Positions 7,602 through 15,726 of a stretch of DNA of 56,543 nucleotides are shown here, piece by piece. The notes beneath the pieces are model-generated. The model ran no database searches. It saw only the letters and a list, made by a program, of their open reading frames with translations, and was not told the origin of the DNA. Position 1 is the stretch's first letter; the number at the start of each line of letters is the position of its first letter. The translations under genes were made by a program, and so were the position numbers. Origin of the DNA: a virus; the IMG/VR virus record IMGVR_UViG_3300031999_000024, positions 1 to 56,543 of that record. The stretch is one strand, 5' to 3'.

Positions 7602-8621
7602 ATGTCAAAAATAAAAGATTTAGTTAACAAACTTAATAATGGTGATTGGGATGATATCTCAAACATTTTTAGTGATAACATTAGGTTATTTTTATCGTCA
7701 GTAAAACGAGCTGGTTTATTATCCACAATTGATTTAGACAACATTAGTCGTCACAATGAAAAAATGATAAATGAAATAATGTTATTTATCCTAAATAACG
7801 ATCCGTCATACATTAATACAATTGCGAAAGATATTTTAACGGATGTTGAAGTTCGTGCCGATGGTTATTATTTAAAATTGGCAGATTTAGAGGAATTATC
7901 AGAGTTTTTTAGAGATGATAGTTGGCGTGGAGAATATAACGATAGAGAAGTTGTTAAATCGGTATTAGGTGAAGATTGGTGGGAACCTTATAATGATACT
8001 ATATATGATGTTTATAACGAAATTGTAAATGTATTAACCGATAAAAATAAAACTTTACTGGCAGAACGAATTATTGAGATAATGGGTAATGAAGAACTTT
8101 CCATTGAGGAATATTATACCGTTCTTTTTAATGATATGTCGGACGATGATGGTATGTTTATCATAACCGAATCAAATGTGATGTCCGTTATTAATGATCC
8201 TGACGCAATGAATAAACTATTTGAAGGTGGATTAAACGATTTAAAATATCAATTGAAAAATTTAGGTGACAACGCTTATAATAACGCTTATAACGATGGG
8301 GTTTATTCCGAAGTATTTGATGAGTTATCAACCCATTTTGATGGTAAACACGAATGGCAAACAAAGAATTTGGAAAACAATCCAAGAACATTACAAATCC
8401 CTTATATTAAAATTCGTAATCTGAATGCAGATGTAACAAACTTTTTAGAAGCATTTAAAGGATATGGAGATACTCTATTTTACTACAATAGTTATACCGA
8501 AATGATGAAACATTATATGGATAATGATGGTGAATTTTTAAGAATTAGAGTTCCTGATTATCCAGATAGTAGTAAAGTTGACGATTATATCAACGAAGGG
8601 TTTCCTGATTACCTATATTAA
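7602..8621 (+). CDS. Hypothetical acidic protein, 339 aa
   Basis: Starts MSKIKDLVNKLNNGDWDDIS. Acidic, Asp/Asn/Tyr-rich, with a helical N-terminal third and a C-terminal part rich in aromatics (YYNSYTEMMKHYMDNDGEF). No membrane segment, signal or catalytic motif found. First large gene of a plus-strand island (7389-9372) inserted in a minus-strand genome stretch. Length and unbroken frame make it real; role unknown. Confidence 0.75.
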   Translation: MSKIKDLVNKLNNGDWDDISNIFSDNIRLFLSSVKRAGLLSTIDLDNISRHNEKMINEIMLFILNNDPSYINTIAKDILTDVEVRADGYYLKLADLEELSEFFRDDSWRGEYNDREVVKSVLGEDWWEPYNDTIYDVYNEIVNVLTDKNKTLLAERIIEIMGNEELSIEEYYTVLFNDMSDDDGMFIITESNVMSVINDPDAMNKLFEGGLNDLKYQLKNLGDNAYNNAYNDGVYSEVFDELSTHFDGKHEWQTKNLENNPRTLQIPYIKIRNLNADVTNFLEAFKGYGDTLFYYNSYTEMMKHYMDNDGEFLRIRVPDYPDSSKVDDYINEGFPDYLY

Positions 8622-8626
8622 CAAAC

Positions 8627-8634
8627 TATTTATA
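8627..8634 (+). promoter_or_regulatory. TATTTATA motif upstream of 231-aa gene
   Basis: Plus-strand TATTTATA, 42 nt before the ATG at 8677 and 5 nt after the stop of the preceding gene. Longer spacing than most copies; it would give a normal leader. Confidence 0.4.
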
Positions 8635-8676
8635 TTGTTATTTTAATTTCATACACATTATAAAAATATAATAGAT

Positions 8677-9372
8677 ATGAGATTAATTAATAAAAACTCA
8701 AGAAGGGGAATTACAAATTTATTTGCCGACTTCATCCTTTCAAAAATCAAAAGAACAGAAAAATCAATAATCCAAGTCACAGATTGTGGTGCGTTTATGA
8801 TTGTTAATGGTTTAACAACATCAAATGAGTATTTAGACATAAACGAAATTAAAAACGAATTTAAGGAATCTTTCGGTGATATCCTGAAGGAATCGGAGAT
8901 GTTGGATCTTAATACGATTGATGTTATCAGATACAATGAGGATATTAAACCAATTCATAAAGGTTGGGTTATTGTAAATAAAACTACATTCGTTGAGGAA
9001 CCTGATCCTGACATTTCGGAGATATCTATTTCATCAGAATTTCCTTACGGTTATAGTTTAGATTGTGGTAGAATAAACACTTACTACTCACACTACATAA
9101 TGAACCATATGTTTAATTTATTGGGTGTGGATGAGGTTTCGTTTTATTTCACAAATGAAGAAGAGGACGAGGATTTAAAAATCAAAATTGTCTCTGACTC
9201 AAAAATTGATAAGAAATCAATCAAGTCACTTATTCTTGATGTGTTTGATTTTGATATGGAATCATTTAGAGAGCGTTTATCGGACTATAATCTAATTGAT
9301 GATATCCTGAATCCTAATAGAGATAAACCATACCTTAAACAAGATTTATTGGAACATATAATTCTTTTCTAA
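8677..9372 (+). CDS. Hypothetical protein, 231 aa
   Basis: Starts MRLINKNSRRGITNLFADFI. Basic N-terminus, then an alternating strand/helix body with an acidic segment (FTNEEEDEDLKIKIV). Not recognised. It ends at a bidirectional terminator that it shares with the convergent glutaredoxin gene. Confidence 0.72.
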   Translation: MRLINKNSRRGITNLFADFILSKIKRTEKSIIQVTDCGAFMIVNGLTTSNEYLDINEIKNEFKESFGDILKESEMLDLNTIDVIRYNEDIKPIHKGWVIVNKTTFVEEPDPDISEISISSEFPYGYSLDCGRINTYYSHYIMNHMFNLLGVDEVSFYFTNEEEDEDLKIKIVSDSKIDKKSIKSLILDVFDFDMESFRERLSDYNLIDDILNPNRDKPYLKQDLLEHIILF

Positions 9373-9411
9373 CAAAAACCCCCCATCCTAAAAAAGGTGG
9401 GGTTTTGTTTT
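9373..9411. terminator. Bidirectional intrinsic terminator
   Basis: AAAACCCC on one side and GGGGTTTT on the other form a GC-rich stem with A-runs before and T-runs after, so it can work on both strands. It sits between the convergent genes ending at 9372 (+) and 9410 (-); its outer T-run overlaps the glutaredoxin stop. Confidence 0.85.
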
Positions 9412-9694
9412 ATTTCTCAATCCATTCTTTAATTATCTTAACACCGTCTTCAATATCTTGATAATCTCTGTCAGGAGCATATAATTCACTGATTGGTTCT
9501 GTTTCGGGATTCTCAATTAACATAAATGCCGGTACAAATTCATTCTCTGTAATCTCAACAAACATATTATATTCTTCCTCGTATTCGTCAATATCACGAT
9601 CAACAAAATCAATCCCCTCTTTAACTAACATATCTTTCATATCAACACAATAGGGACATCCTTGCATTGTGAAAACAACTACTACCTTATCCAT
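9410..9694 (-). CDS. Glutaredoxin-like protein (CPYC)
   Basis: 94 aa. Small thiol-disulfide oxidoreductase: an FTMQGCPYC motif with redox cysteines 13 and 16 right after the first strand, and a cis-proline loop (EFVPAF). CPYC is the classical glutaredoxin active site. T4-type phages carry such proteins as reductants for ribonucleotide reductase; none is visible here. The start overlaps the thioredoxin stop by 8 nt, so the two are coupled. Confidence 0.9.
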   Translation of the reverse strand: MDKVVVVFTMQGCPYCVDMKDMLVKEGIDFVDRDIDEYEEEYNMFVEITENEFVPAFMLIENPETEPISELYAPDRDYQDIEDGVKIIKEWIEK

Positions 9695-10001
9695 TAATTA
9701 ATTCTTGAACTAACCCTTTTATTTCGTCTTCTTGAAGGACTCCAACTTTGGTTTTTGTCACATCACCTCCATTAATCACTTTAATAGTGGGAACACTTCT
9801 AACTCCTAATTTCACCGCAACATCTCTGTTTTGATCAACATCCATTGTATACATTTGAACATCTGTTGTGTTTTCTAACGCAACTTTTTCAAATATTGGT
9901 TTTATTATCTTGCAGGGCGAACACCAAACGCCATATAGCTCAACGATAACCTTCTCCCCATTTTTAATTTTTTTCTCTAATTCTTTACCTGTAATTTCCA
10001 T
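9687..10001 (-). CDS. Thioredoxin (WCSPC)
   Basis: 104 aa, full thioredoxin length. Active site VWCSPCK with cysteines 27 and 30; the usual WCGPC has Gly replaced by Ser. The buried Asp region (YTMDVDQN) and the cis-proline loop (RSVPTIKVI) are present. It reduces disulfides in the cytoplasm, for example ribonucleotide reductase, or acts as a polymerase processivity partner as in T7. Coupled to the glutaredoxin gene downstream; a homing endonuclease gene lies 3 nt upstream. Confidence 0.93.
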   Translation of the reverse strand: MEITGKELEKKIKNGEKVIVELYGVWCSPCKIIKPIFEKVALENTTDVQMYTMDVDQNRDVAVKLGVRSVPTIKVINGGDVTKTKVGVLQEDEIKGLVQELING

Positions 10002-10004
10002 ATT

Positions 10005-10712
10005 TTATATATTTTTCCATCGTTTATTATTTTTAATTGCACTTAAATAACCTTTATTAAATTGTGGGTATATGTCCGATACCTCACCAATTTTAAATCC
10101 TTCTTTGAATTTATTTTTTATTTCTTTTATTAATTCAACTCCATATTTGGAGTTTTTCCTGGTCGTCTCGGTTAATTTATTAACTCGGTTTTCTTTTTTC
10201 TCGTCGGATATTGATCCCCAACCTTTTTTAACTGACATTCTTCTTTTTTCTCGTTCCTCATCGGCTTTGTCACCATATAACTCCTCATAAGTTTTACCTT
10301 TATGTGAATTACCATTTTTAACATTTTCAGAAATTTTTTGTCTTATTTCTGGAGAATGTGTATACCCTAAACACCCTTCACCTCCAAATGTGGAATTTAA
10401 TCCATTATCATATGATTTAAATTCTTTAATATAAAATTTTTCTCTTTCATATATTATAGATATATCACATTCTTCAATTATTTCAACATTAAAATTTTTA
10501 ACACCATATTTTCTTACGGAATTACAAAATTTAGTATTGGAGTCCGTTTTTAAACATCTGTAAATGTGTGCCTCAAATCTTTTTTTTATTGGGTATATGG
10601 TACACCCCACATATTCCTTTTTATTTATTAGATTTGTTATTTTATATATGATACCTTTTTTTACGCTCATTGGTGTTTTATTATAAATATCACCAAGTTG
10701 CGTAATTTCCAT
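10005..10712 (-). CDS. GIY-YIG homing endonuclease with NUMOD3 motif
   Basis: 235 aa. The catalytic module is near the N-terminus: GIIYKITN (20-27) and EYVGCT (33-38), with a following Arg (KKRFEAH). After it comes a NUMOD3-type DNA-binding segment (GYTHSPEIRQKISENVKNG) and a C-terminal helix-turn-helix-like tail (KIGEVSDIYPQFNKGYLSAI). Free-standing, between a small gene and thioredoxin. The residues before the module start MEIT, as thioredoxin does, so the insertion may have copied the thioredoxin start; Met15 is an alternative start. Confidence 0.88.
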   Translation of the reverse strand: MEITQLGDIYNKTPMSVKKGIIYKITNLINKKEYVGCTIYPIKKRFEAHIYRCLKTDSNTKFCNSVRKYGVKNFNVEIIEECDISIIYEREKFYIKEFKSYDNGLNSTFGGEGCLGYTHSPEIRQKISENVKNGNSHKGKTYEELYGDKADEEREKRRMSVKKGWGSISDEKKENRVNKLTETTRKNSKYGVELIKEIKNKFKEGFKIGEVSDIYPQFNKGYLSAIKNNKRWKNI

Positions 10713-10713
10713 A

Positions 10714-11052
10714 TTATTTTAATCTTGTTAAATTTTTTATGAATAACACCACCTCATCAAGTTGTGTTATGTCGTATATTACTTTTATTTTATAAGTAGT
10801 TTCAATCTCCATTTTAGATAGGTATAAATAGATACCGGCATTATTCCTAAAAATACCTTCAGTGTGGATTAAAGCACCTCCATAAGATTTACTATCAAGA
10901 TACTCAATTGTAAATCGTTTAGTTAATAAAAGTTCGGGTGTAATTGGTATATGATCCATACACTCAATAACACTATAAACCTTATTTGTTTTCCCCAATA
11001 AGGAACTAATAAAGTCATCAATTTTTTTAAAATATTTTATTTCGTTTTCCAT
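10714..11052 (-). CDS. Hypothetical protein, 112 aa
   Basis: Starts MENEIKYFKKIDDFISSLLG; alpha/beta with no known motif. The leader sequence TTTAAAATAATATG is nearly the same as that of the tandem-repeat genes upstream, so it appears to have been copied with them. Function unknown. Confidence 0.65.
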   Translation of the reverse strand: MENEIKYFKKIDDFISSLLGKTNKVYSVIECMDHIPITPELLLTKRFTIEYLDSKSYGGALIHTEGIFRNNAGIYLYLSKMEIETTYKIKVIYDITQLDEVVLFIKNLTRLK

Positions 11053-11058
11053 ATTATT

Positions 11059-11382
11059 TTAAATTATAGGTGTCCTCCAACTGAATGAAATAGGTGAAAT
11101 CACAACTCCTGGTATGTATTCCCCTAAATTATAGGTATCCTCCAACCATACCTTTAATAACTCACTGATTTCCGAATGTTTCATAATAAAAACGGATTCC
11201 AAAAATAACCAAATTCTATCGTAATTAGAATAAATATGTCTACTTTTTTGACTATTATGGTAATGAACAAATAAAGGTAACCTATCTTTATCAACATAAA
11301 ATGTTCTATCATCGTTAACCACCGAAGTAAGATTACCAAACTCCTTGTTCAACCACTTTAATATGATTTTTTGTTTATTCAT
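11059..11382 (-). CDS. Tandem paralogue A, IWLFLE family
   Basis: 107 aa. Starts MNKQKIILKWLNKEFGNL and carries the block NYDRIWLFLESVF, then LLKVWLEDTYNLGEY. It is closely similar over its whole length, including the end (FSWRTPII) and the intergenic bases, to the neighbouring gene at 11389-11709: a recent tandem duplication. A more distant relative is at 33789-34229 (YEEIWSFLEEF, IYNLRG). Function unknown. Confidence 0.75.
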   Translation of the reverse strand: MNKQKIILKWLNKEFGNLTSVVNDDRTFYVDKDRLPLFVHYHNSQKSRHIYSNYDRIWLFLESVFIMKHSEISELLKVWLEDTYNLGEYIPGVVISPISFSWRTPII

Positions 11383-11388
11383 AATATT

Positions 11389-11709
11389 TTAAATTATAGG
11401 TATCCTCCAACTAAAACAAATTGAAATGAACGTAATTTGTGGTGTGACTCCCCTTAAATTATAGGTATCCTCCAACCATACCTTTAACAACTCACGGATT
11501 TCTAAATACTCCATACTAAAAACAGATTCCAAAAATAACCAAATTCTATCGTAATTAATGTAAACCCACCCATTTTTTTCATCCTGGTGATAATAAAACA
11601 AAGGTAAATTGTTTTCGTCAACATAATATGTTCTATCGCCACTAACTACCGGGGTTAGTCCACCAAACTCCTTATTCAACCATTTAACTATAATTTTTTG
11701 TTTATTCAT
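11389..11709 (-). CDS. Tandem paralogue B, IWLFLE family
   Basis: 106 aa from ATG at 11709; the upstream in-frame TTG is unlikely because paralogue A begins at the matching Met. Shares MNKQKII-KWLNKEFG, YDRIWLFLESVF, LLKVWLEDTYNLRG and a FSWRIPII end with paralogue A. A strong minus-strand terminator (11717-11742) stands directly before it, and no promoter was recognised, so its expression depends on readthrough or on an unrecognised start site. Confidence 0.75.
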   Translation of the reverse strand: MNKQKIIVKWLNKEFGGLTPVVSGDRTYYVDENNLPLFYYHQDEKNGWVYINYDRIWLFLESVFSMEYLEIRELLKVWLEDTYNLRGVTPQITFISICFSWRIPII

Positions 11710-11716
11710 AATCACC

Positions 11717-11742
11717 AAAAAAAGGAGGGTGATTAACCCTCC
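11717..11742 (-). terminator. Intrinsic terminator after DUF932 gene
   Basis: Minus-strand hairpin GGAGGGT/ACCCTCC with a 5-nt loop, followed by seven T, starting 8 nt after the DUF932 stop. Strong Rho-independent form. Confidence 0.88.
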
Positions 11743-11749
11743 GTTATTT

Positions 11750-12505
11750 TTAAATCATTTCTTCAGCCAGTTCCCAAAGTTTTGTGTTGATGTTGTTTAC
11801 CGTCAAGATACTTTTAAGATTTCGTAATTTTGACTTTCTTCCTGTTTTAGTTCGGTAGTCAAACCCCCCTCTTACAAACTTCTCCTGAACCACATTGAAT
11901 GTTGTCCACAAGTCATTCTTATTGTCTTCCACACGATTTGGTGTAAGGATGTCAACAAGTTGGTTATCACTTGGGATTGAACCCTCTGCCCATCGGATTT
12001 TTGATGCTTTCTGAACATACTGAATTTGTTCGTCAATTGTAAGTTCTCTCTCCATCATTCGTCCAACAGATCCTTGGATTATTGGTAATTTTTTTGAGAA
12101 CCCGTCCATCAATCGTTTAACATCATCAAGTTCAAAACCACTGTGTCTAACATTGAATTTTTCCGCCACTGATGTCGGAACCACAAGTCCATTGGAACAC
12201 ACTAGTCTGTGTAATCCCGCACTTACCGAAAAGGTTGACATACCATTGTGTGAGTTTCTTACAATTGCCTCAACCAATGTGTCTCCAACCGCAGGAAGTT
12301 GTCCGTGACGGAATTTAAGTTGGTGAGTTGCGTGAATACCTCTACCTGTTTGACTAACATCAGAAATTTCCCATCCTTCACGATCAAAATATTCAATTAC
12401 TTGATCAGTTGGGACAAAAACATATTTGTCTGATAATTTGTTAGATGCCGAGGTAGCGAACACTGAAGGTGCTACGGATTTGATAAGTTCTGGTGTATAA
12501 ATCAT
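11750..12505 (-). CDS. DUF932 (phage/plasmid-like TIGR03299) protein
   Basis: 251 aa. Family signs are GLHRLVCSNGLVVPTSV in the middle and KNDLWTTFNVVQEKFVRGG near the end, both typical of DUF932 proteins carried by phages and plasmids. Biochemical role of the family is not established; several members are abundant early proteins. It is a single-gene unit: a consensus host-type promoter (12529-12559) in front and a strong terminator behind, so early expression by host polymerase is likely. Base composition is less AT-rich than that of its neighbours. Confidence 0.85.
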   Translation of the reverse strand: MIYTPELIKSVAPSVFATSASNKLSDKYVFVPTDQVIEYFDREGWEISDVSQTGRGIHATHQLKFRHGQLPAVGDTLVEAIVRNSHNGMSTFSVSAGLHRLVCSNGLVVPTSVAEKFNVRHSGFELDDVKRLMDGFSKKLPIIQGSVGRMMERELTIDEQIQYVQKASKIRWAEGSIPSDNQLVDILTPNRVEDNKNDLWTTFNVVQEKFVRGGFDYRTKTGRKSKLRNLKSILTVNNINTKLWELAEEMI

Positions 12506-12528
12506 AATGTCTATTTTTAATTACATCA

Positions 12529-12559
12529 CAAAGATAGTAATTAATCTTTAATATCCAAA
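12529..12559 (-). promoter_or_regulatory. Bacteroidota-type promoter (TTTG-N19-TATCTTTG)
   Basis: Minus strand TATCTTTG (12529-12536) with TTTG (12556-12559) exactly 19 nt upstream matches the Bacteroidota vegetative consensus. Transcription would begin about 20 nt before the DUF932 ATG. Same sequence and spacing as the promoter at 15692-15722. Confidence 0.75.
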
Positions 12560-12571
12560 TATGAAATGAAA

Positions 12572-12868
12572 TTAATTCAAAATAATATCACCAAATTTTG
12601 TTTTCTGAATAAAACCCTCCACAACTTGTTTGGGATTTAAATTTTCAGATATTTCCGGTATTTTAAGTTCCACAACAATATCAATGATTTGATTTTTAGT
12701 TAAAACAATGTCCTCACCTTTCTTGTGGTTTTCCTCACACTTTTGTCTTAATTTCTGATAAAACTCTTCTTTCTGAATGTTACCAACCAAATCAATTAAA
12801 TCGTTTGGGTTATTCTCAAAGAAATTAATTAATTGTGAAACATAAATTTCAATGTCAACATTGCTCAT
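12572..12868 (-). CDS. Conserved phage hypothetical protein, 98 aa
   Basis: Starts MSNVDIEIYVSQLINFFENN; it ends with the segment VEGFIQKTKFGDIILN. I believe similar short proteins occur in other T4-like phages, but no function is known to me. It lies 15 nt after the stop of the 614-aa gene and before the DUF932 promoter. Confidence 0.7.
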   Translation of the reverse strand: MSNVDIEIYVSQLINFFENNPNDLIDLVGNIQKEEFYQKLRQKCEENHKKGEDIVLTKNQIIDIVVELKIPEISENLNPKQVVEGFIQKTKFGDIILN

Positions 12869-12883
12869 ATATATGGTTTTAAA

Positions 12884-14728
12884 TTAATCTACCGAAATAA
12901 CATAAACACCTTCAGATTCCTCCACCATTTTTTCTTTCAATCTTTCAGGTATTACCATACTTGGATTTGATCCTGACAATGTGATAAGCTCCAAAAGTTC
13001 TAAATCCGATAAAGATGTTGGTAAAGATTGTAAGTTTTTATTTCGTTGTAATGTTAAGAACGATAAACTTTCCATTTGCCCCATTTCTTCAGGTAATGTT
13101 TTTACACAGTTTTCAAGAACCAATGCCATCATATTTTTGAATTTACCAATACTTGGTGGTATATCCAAATCAAGGCTATCTTGTGAGGTATTATTAATAG
13201 TTAAAAATTGAATATTATCGGATAAGTTTTCAAACAATTCTTCAAATCCAAATAACGCAATGTATTTGGATGACGCATCATTTGGATATGTTATCTTAAC
13301 AAGTGTATCTCCTTCCGCAGACAATTGTCCAGCGTATTTAACCTTCAATTCTTCTTTAAGGTTTCTCATTGTCGGCATATTGATTAATGCAATATCAGCA
13401 GTTGTTAGATTAGACAAAGTTTTAGTTCTCAAAGAATCAATCTTTCTTGCCAAATAATATTTAACAACATCAGGTTCAGAATTTGTAATCATATCACCTG
13501 TCAAGTCCATACCCAAAGAAATGTATTTCTTTTTAAGTTCTGCCGGTAAGTTAATATAAACTCTCGGTTTGTTAGTTAAGTTTGGACTAGCAATTTCCAA
13601 CCAAAATTCAGCGTCTTCAACTGAACCAAGTTCTTGAACCGCATCCTCATTCACATTGATATTTTTATATCTTCTTAATAATTCCTTTTCTCTGTCAGTA
13701 AGTGGGTCAGCAGTGAATAAATTTTCTTTATCCGCTAGTTTCGGAACTTTTGAAGATATTACATCCCAACTTTCAGTTTTATGTCCCGAGAATCCTCCCG
13801 CCATATTTTTACCATCGGCAATTCTTTTTCTTCCATATTCATCAACCAAGATAACCACCGCAAAGTTTAAATCGTCAAATGATTTGTCTTTATCAATAAC
13901 ATAATAAAGTGTTAGGTTGTTTTCCAAACGATAGTTGTAGTATAAGTTACCACCACCAACTCTTGATGTACACCAAGGTCTTCCGTGTGCTAATCTAATA
14001 CATTGTTCTTTACCATTTGGTTTGAAGATGTATAAATTATCTTCATCGTAAATGTTTTCTATTCCTTGAAAGTCGTCACCTTTCTTTTGTGGTACATCGT
14101 CACCATCAGGTAAGTGATCCAATGATGCTTCTAAATCATCAAATGACATTAACATAATTGGTGGAGTATTAGGTTCCAATCTATCGTATAAATCAACATA
14201 TCTTTCAATATATGAAAGGATTTGTTCATTTGTTAAATCATTTCTTTCTCTTTTAAATTTTTCAAAAGCCGCTTTAGTAATAAGTCCCCCAAATTTATTT
14301 TGGATTAACTCAACCAATCTTAAATAAGGATATTTCATAATATCTCTATTTGGTTCAGGTAAATAATCTCTTATCTCCAAAAATTTCTTAATCATTGATT
14401 TAACTTGTCTTTGATCAGAACCTTTACCAGGACCTTTCATATATGTCTTATATATATCACCTTCTTCTTTCTTAACCCTTTTAGATTGGATTAAAGATTT
14501 AAGTTGATCATATGTATATTTTGTAATGTCTCTTTTGTCGGATGCCAATCCGTTTTTATATTTGTCAAAATCGTTAATATAACTTTTAATGTCGTCCTCC
14601 GAATCTTCAGTTCCTTCTTGGAATTTAACAACAAGTTGATTCATTAATTTATTTGATATTTCCGTTAACCTAAATCTTGGATCAACATTTTCCACTATTA
14701 CTGATGATAAAATTTTTACTAATTTCAT
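12884..14728 (-). CDS. Tagged 614-aa protein with C-terminal leucine-rich repeats
   Basis: N-terminus MKLVKILSSVIVENV aligns position by position with MKLLSIFKNLISESV of the gene at 15896, with IxE at residues 11-13 in both: a probable head-targeting peptide cut by a T4 gp21-like protease. The middle (about 220-330) contains QCIRLAHGRPWCTSR, YYVIDKDKSF, NFAVVILVDEYG and RIADGKN, a Trp-Cys-containing domain seen in other phage and plasmid proteins of unknown role. The C-terminus (about 500-600) is leucine-rich: MMALVLENCVKTLPEEMGQM, then SLSFLTLQRNKNLQSLPTSL. Best guess is an internal head protein; the LRR part may bind a host protein. Confidence 0.82.
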   Translation of the reverse strand: MKLVKILSSVIVENVDPRFRLTEISNKLMNQLVVKFQEGTEDSEDDIKSYINDFDKYKNGLASDKRDITKYTYDQLKSLIQSKRVKKEEGDIYKTYMKGPGKGSDQRQVKSMIKKFLEIRDYLPEPNRDIMKYPYLRLVELIQNKFGGLITKAAFEKFKRERNDLTNEQILSYIERYVDLYDRLEPNTPPIMLMSFDDLEASLDHLPDGDDVPQKKGDDFQGIENIYDEDNLYIFKPNGKEQCIRLAHGRPWCTSRVGGGNLYYNYRLENNLTLYYVIDKDKSFDDLNFAVVILVDEYGRKRIADGKNMAGGFSGHKTESWDVISSKVPKLADKENLFTADPLTDREKELLRRYKNINVNEDAVQELGSVEDAEFWLEIASPNLTNKPRVYINLPAELKKKYISLGMDLTGDMITNSEPDVVKYYLARKIDSLRTKTLSNLTTADIALINMPTMRNLKEELKVKYAGQLSAEGDTLVKITYPNDASSKYIALFGFEELFENLSDNIQFLTINNTSQDSLDLDIPPSIGKFKNMMALVLENCVKTLPEEMGQMESLSFLTLQRNKNLQSLPTSLSDLELLELITLSGSNPSMVIPERLKEKMVEESEGVYVISVD

Positions 14729-14741
14729 TTGATGTTTTTAC

Positions 14742-14749
14742 TATAAATA
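14742..14749 (-). promoter_or_regulatory. TATTTATA motif before 614-aa gene
   Basis: Coding-strand TATTTATA, 13 nt before the ATG at 14728. Confidence 0.5.
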
Positions 14750-14777
14750 TTACAATAATTAAAAATGGACGAATTAA

Positions 14778-15617
14778 TTAATAATTCATTATGAGAAGTT
14801 CCTCACCCATATTTTGTTTGGTTCCTTTTTTTGCCGCCGCAGCCTTTGCAAACTCCTTTCTTTCCCACCTGTATATGTTGTCAGGAAAGAAAAAATGTAA
14901 TTGTTCAAAGTCATAATAAGATAAACTAAATTTACCCTGAACCCCATTTAATACATTTGCCAACCTTTCGTGATCTTTTCTGTCAAAGTCGTGGTTTGAA
15001 TAATAATTCTCTGTTTTCCAATAAGGTGGATCAACATAAAAATATGTGTTCGGTGAATCATATTTTTTAATCACATCCTCAAAATCCATATTCTCAACAT
15101 CGGTAATTTTTAAAAAATGTTCAATCCAATCAGGTTTTGACAATTTATCTCTAAATGTTAAATACTTTGATTTATACTTACCCTTTAAATCAATAAATGA
15201 ACTTGTTTCAGGTTTACTACCACTAAAAACTTGTGTTAGAATGTAAACATATTTCGCAGCAACCTCATAATTACCAGGTTCTACGCTGAAACCTTCACCA
15301 AAAATTTCAGCCTGAAACCTGATAAATTGTTCTTTGCAAATTGGGGGTGTAGGAAATTCACCAAATTTTTGACACTCAATCGCATTAATCGCATTCAATA
15401 ATTCTGTTGGGTTTTGAATACACTTGAATAAATTGTAGTTTAGTGGATTAAAGTCATTGTAAACAACTTTTTTTAGATTTGGAAATTGTTTTAAATCCAT
15501 ATTAAAGAAACACCAATACATGCCACCGAAGCACTCAACATATGTTTCCATATTTTTATCATAGAAAGGGACTATCCACTTTCCAATCTTACTCTTACCT
15601 CCAATGTATGAAACCAT
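14778..15617 (-). CDS. Dam-like D12-class DNA adenine methylase
   Basis: 279 aa. Methylates adenine N6 in DNA. SYIGGKSKIGKWIVPFY is the N-terminal signature of the D12 (alpha) class, YVECFGGMYW (26-35) the cofactor loop, YVDPPYW (194-200) the catalytic motif IV, and the C-terminal EELLIMNY matches the family end. The cofactor loop has Cys where EPF is usual. Preceded by a near-consensus host-type promoter (15637-15667), so probably early. Target may be GATC-like, but this cannot be read from sequence. Confidence 0.92.
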   Translation of the reverse strand: MVSYIGGKSKIGKWIVPFYDKNMETYVECFGGMYWCFFNMDLKQFPNLKKVVYNDFNPLNYNLFKCIQNPTELLNAINAIECQKFGEFPTPPICKEQFIRFQAEIFGEGFSVEPGNYEVAAKYVYILTQVFSGSKPETSSFIDLKGKYKSKYLTFRDKLSKPDWIEHFLKITDVENMDFEDVIKKYDSPNTYFYVDPPYWKTENYYSNHDFDRKDHERLANVLNGVQGKFSLSYYDFEQLHFFFPDNIYRWERKEFAKAAAAKKGTKQNMGEELLIMNY

Positions 15618-15636
15618 AATATTATTTTTCTTTGTT

Positions 15637-15667
15637 TAAAGATAGGATATTTATCTTTATCTGTCAA
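15637..15667 (-). promoter_or_regulatory. Bacteroidota-type promoter (TTG-N20-TATCTTTA)
   Basis: Minus strand TATCTTTA (15637-15644; one mismatch to TAnnTTTG) with TTG, as TTGACA, 20 nt upstream. It would drive the Dam-like methylase. It lies back to back with the plus-strand promoter at 15692-15722. Confidence 0.5.
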
Positions 15668-15691
15668 TAAAAAGTTTTTTTTAAAAAAAGT

Positions 15692-15722
15692 TTTGGCAGA
15701 ACCAAAAACTTCACTATCTTTG
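15692..15722 (+). promoter_or_regulatory. Bacteroidota-type promoter of putative small RNA
   Basis: TTTG (15692-15695) and TATCTTTG (15715-15722) are exactly 19 nt apart, the Bacteroidota vegetative consensus. The predicted start, about 15727, coincides with the first base of a hairpin. No ORF begins within the next 140 nt. Confidence 0.78.
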
Positions 15723-15726
15723 TATC

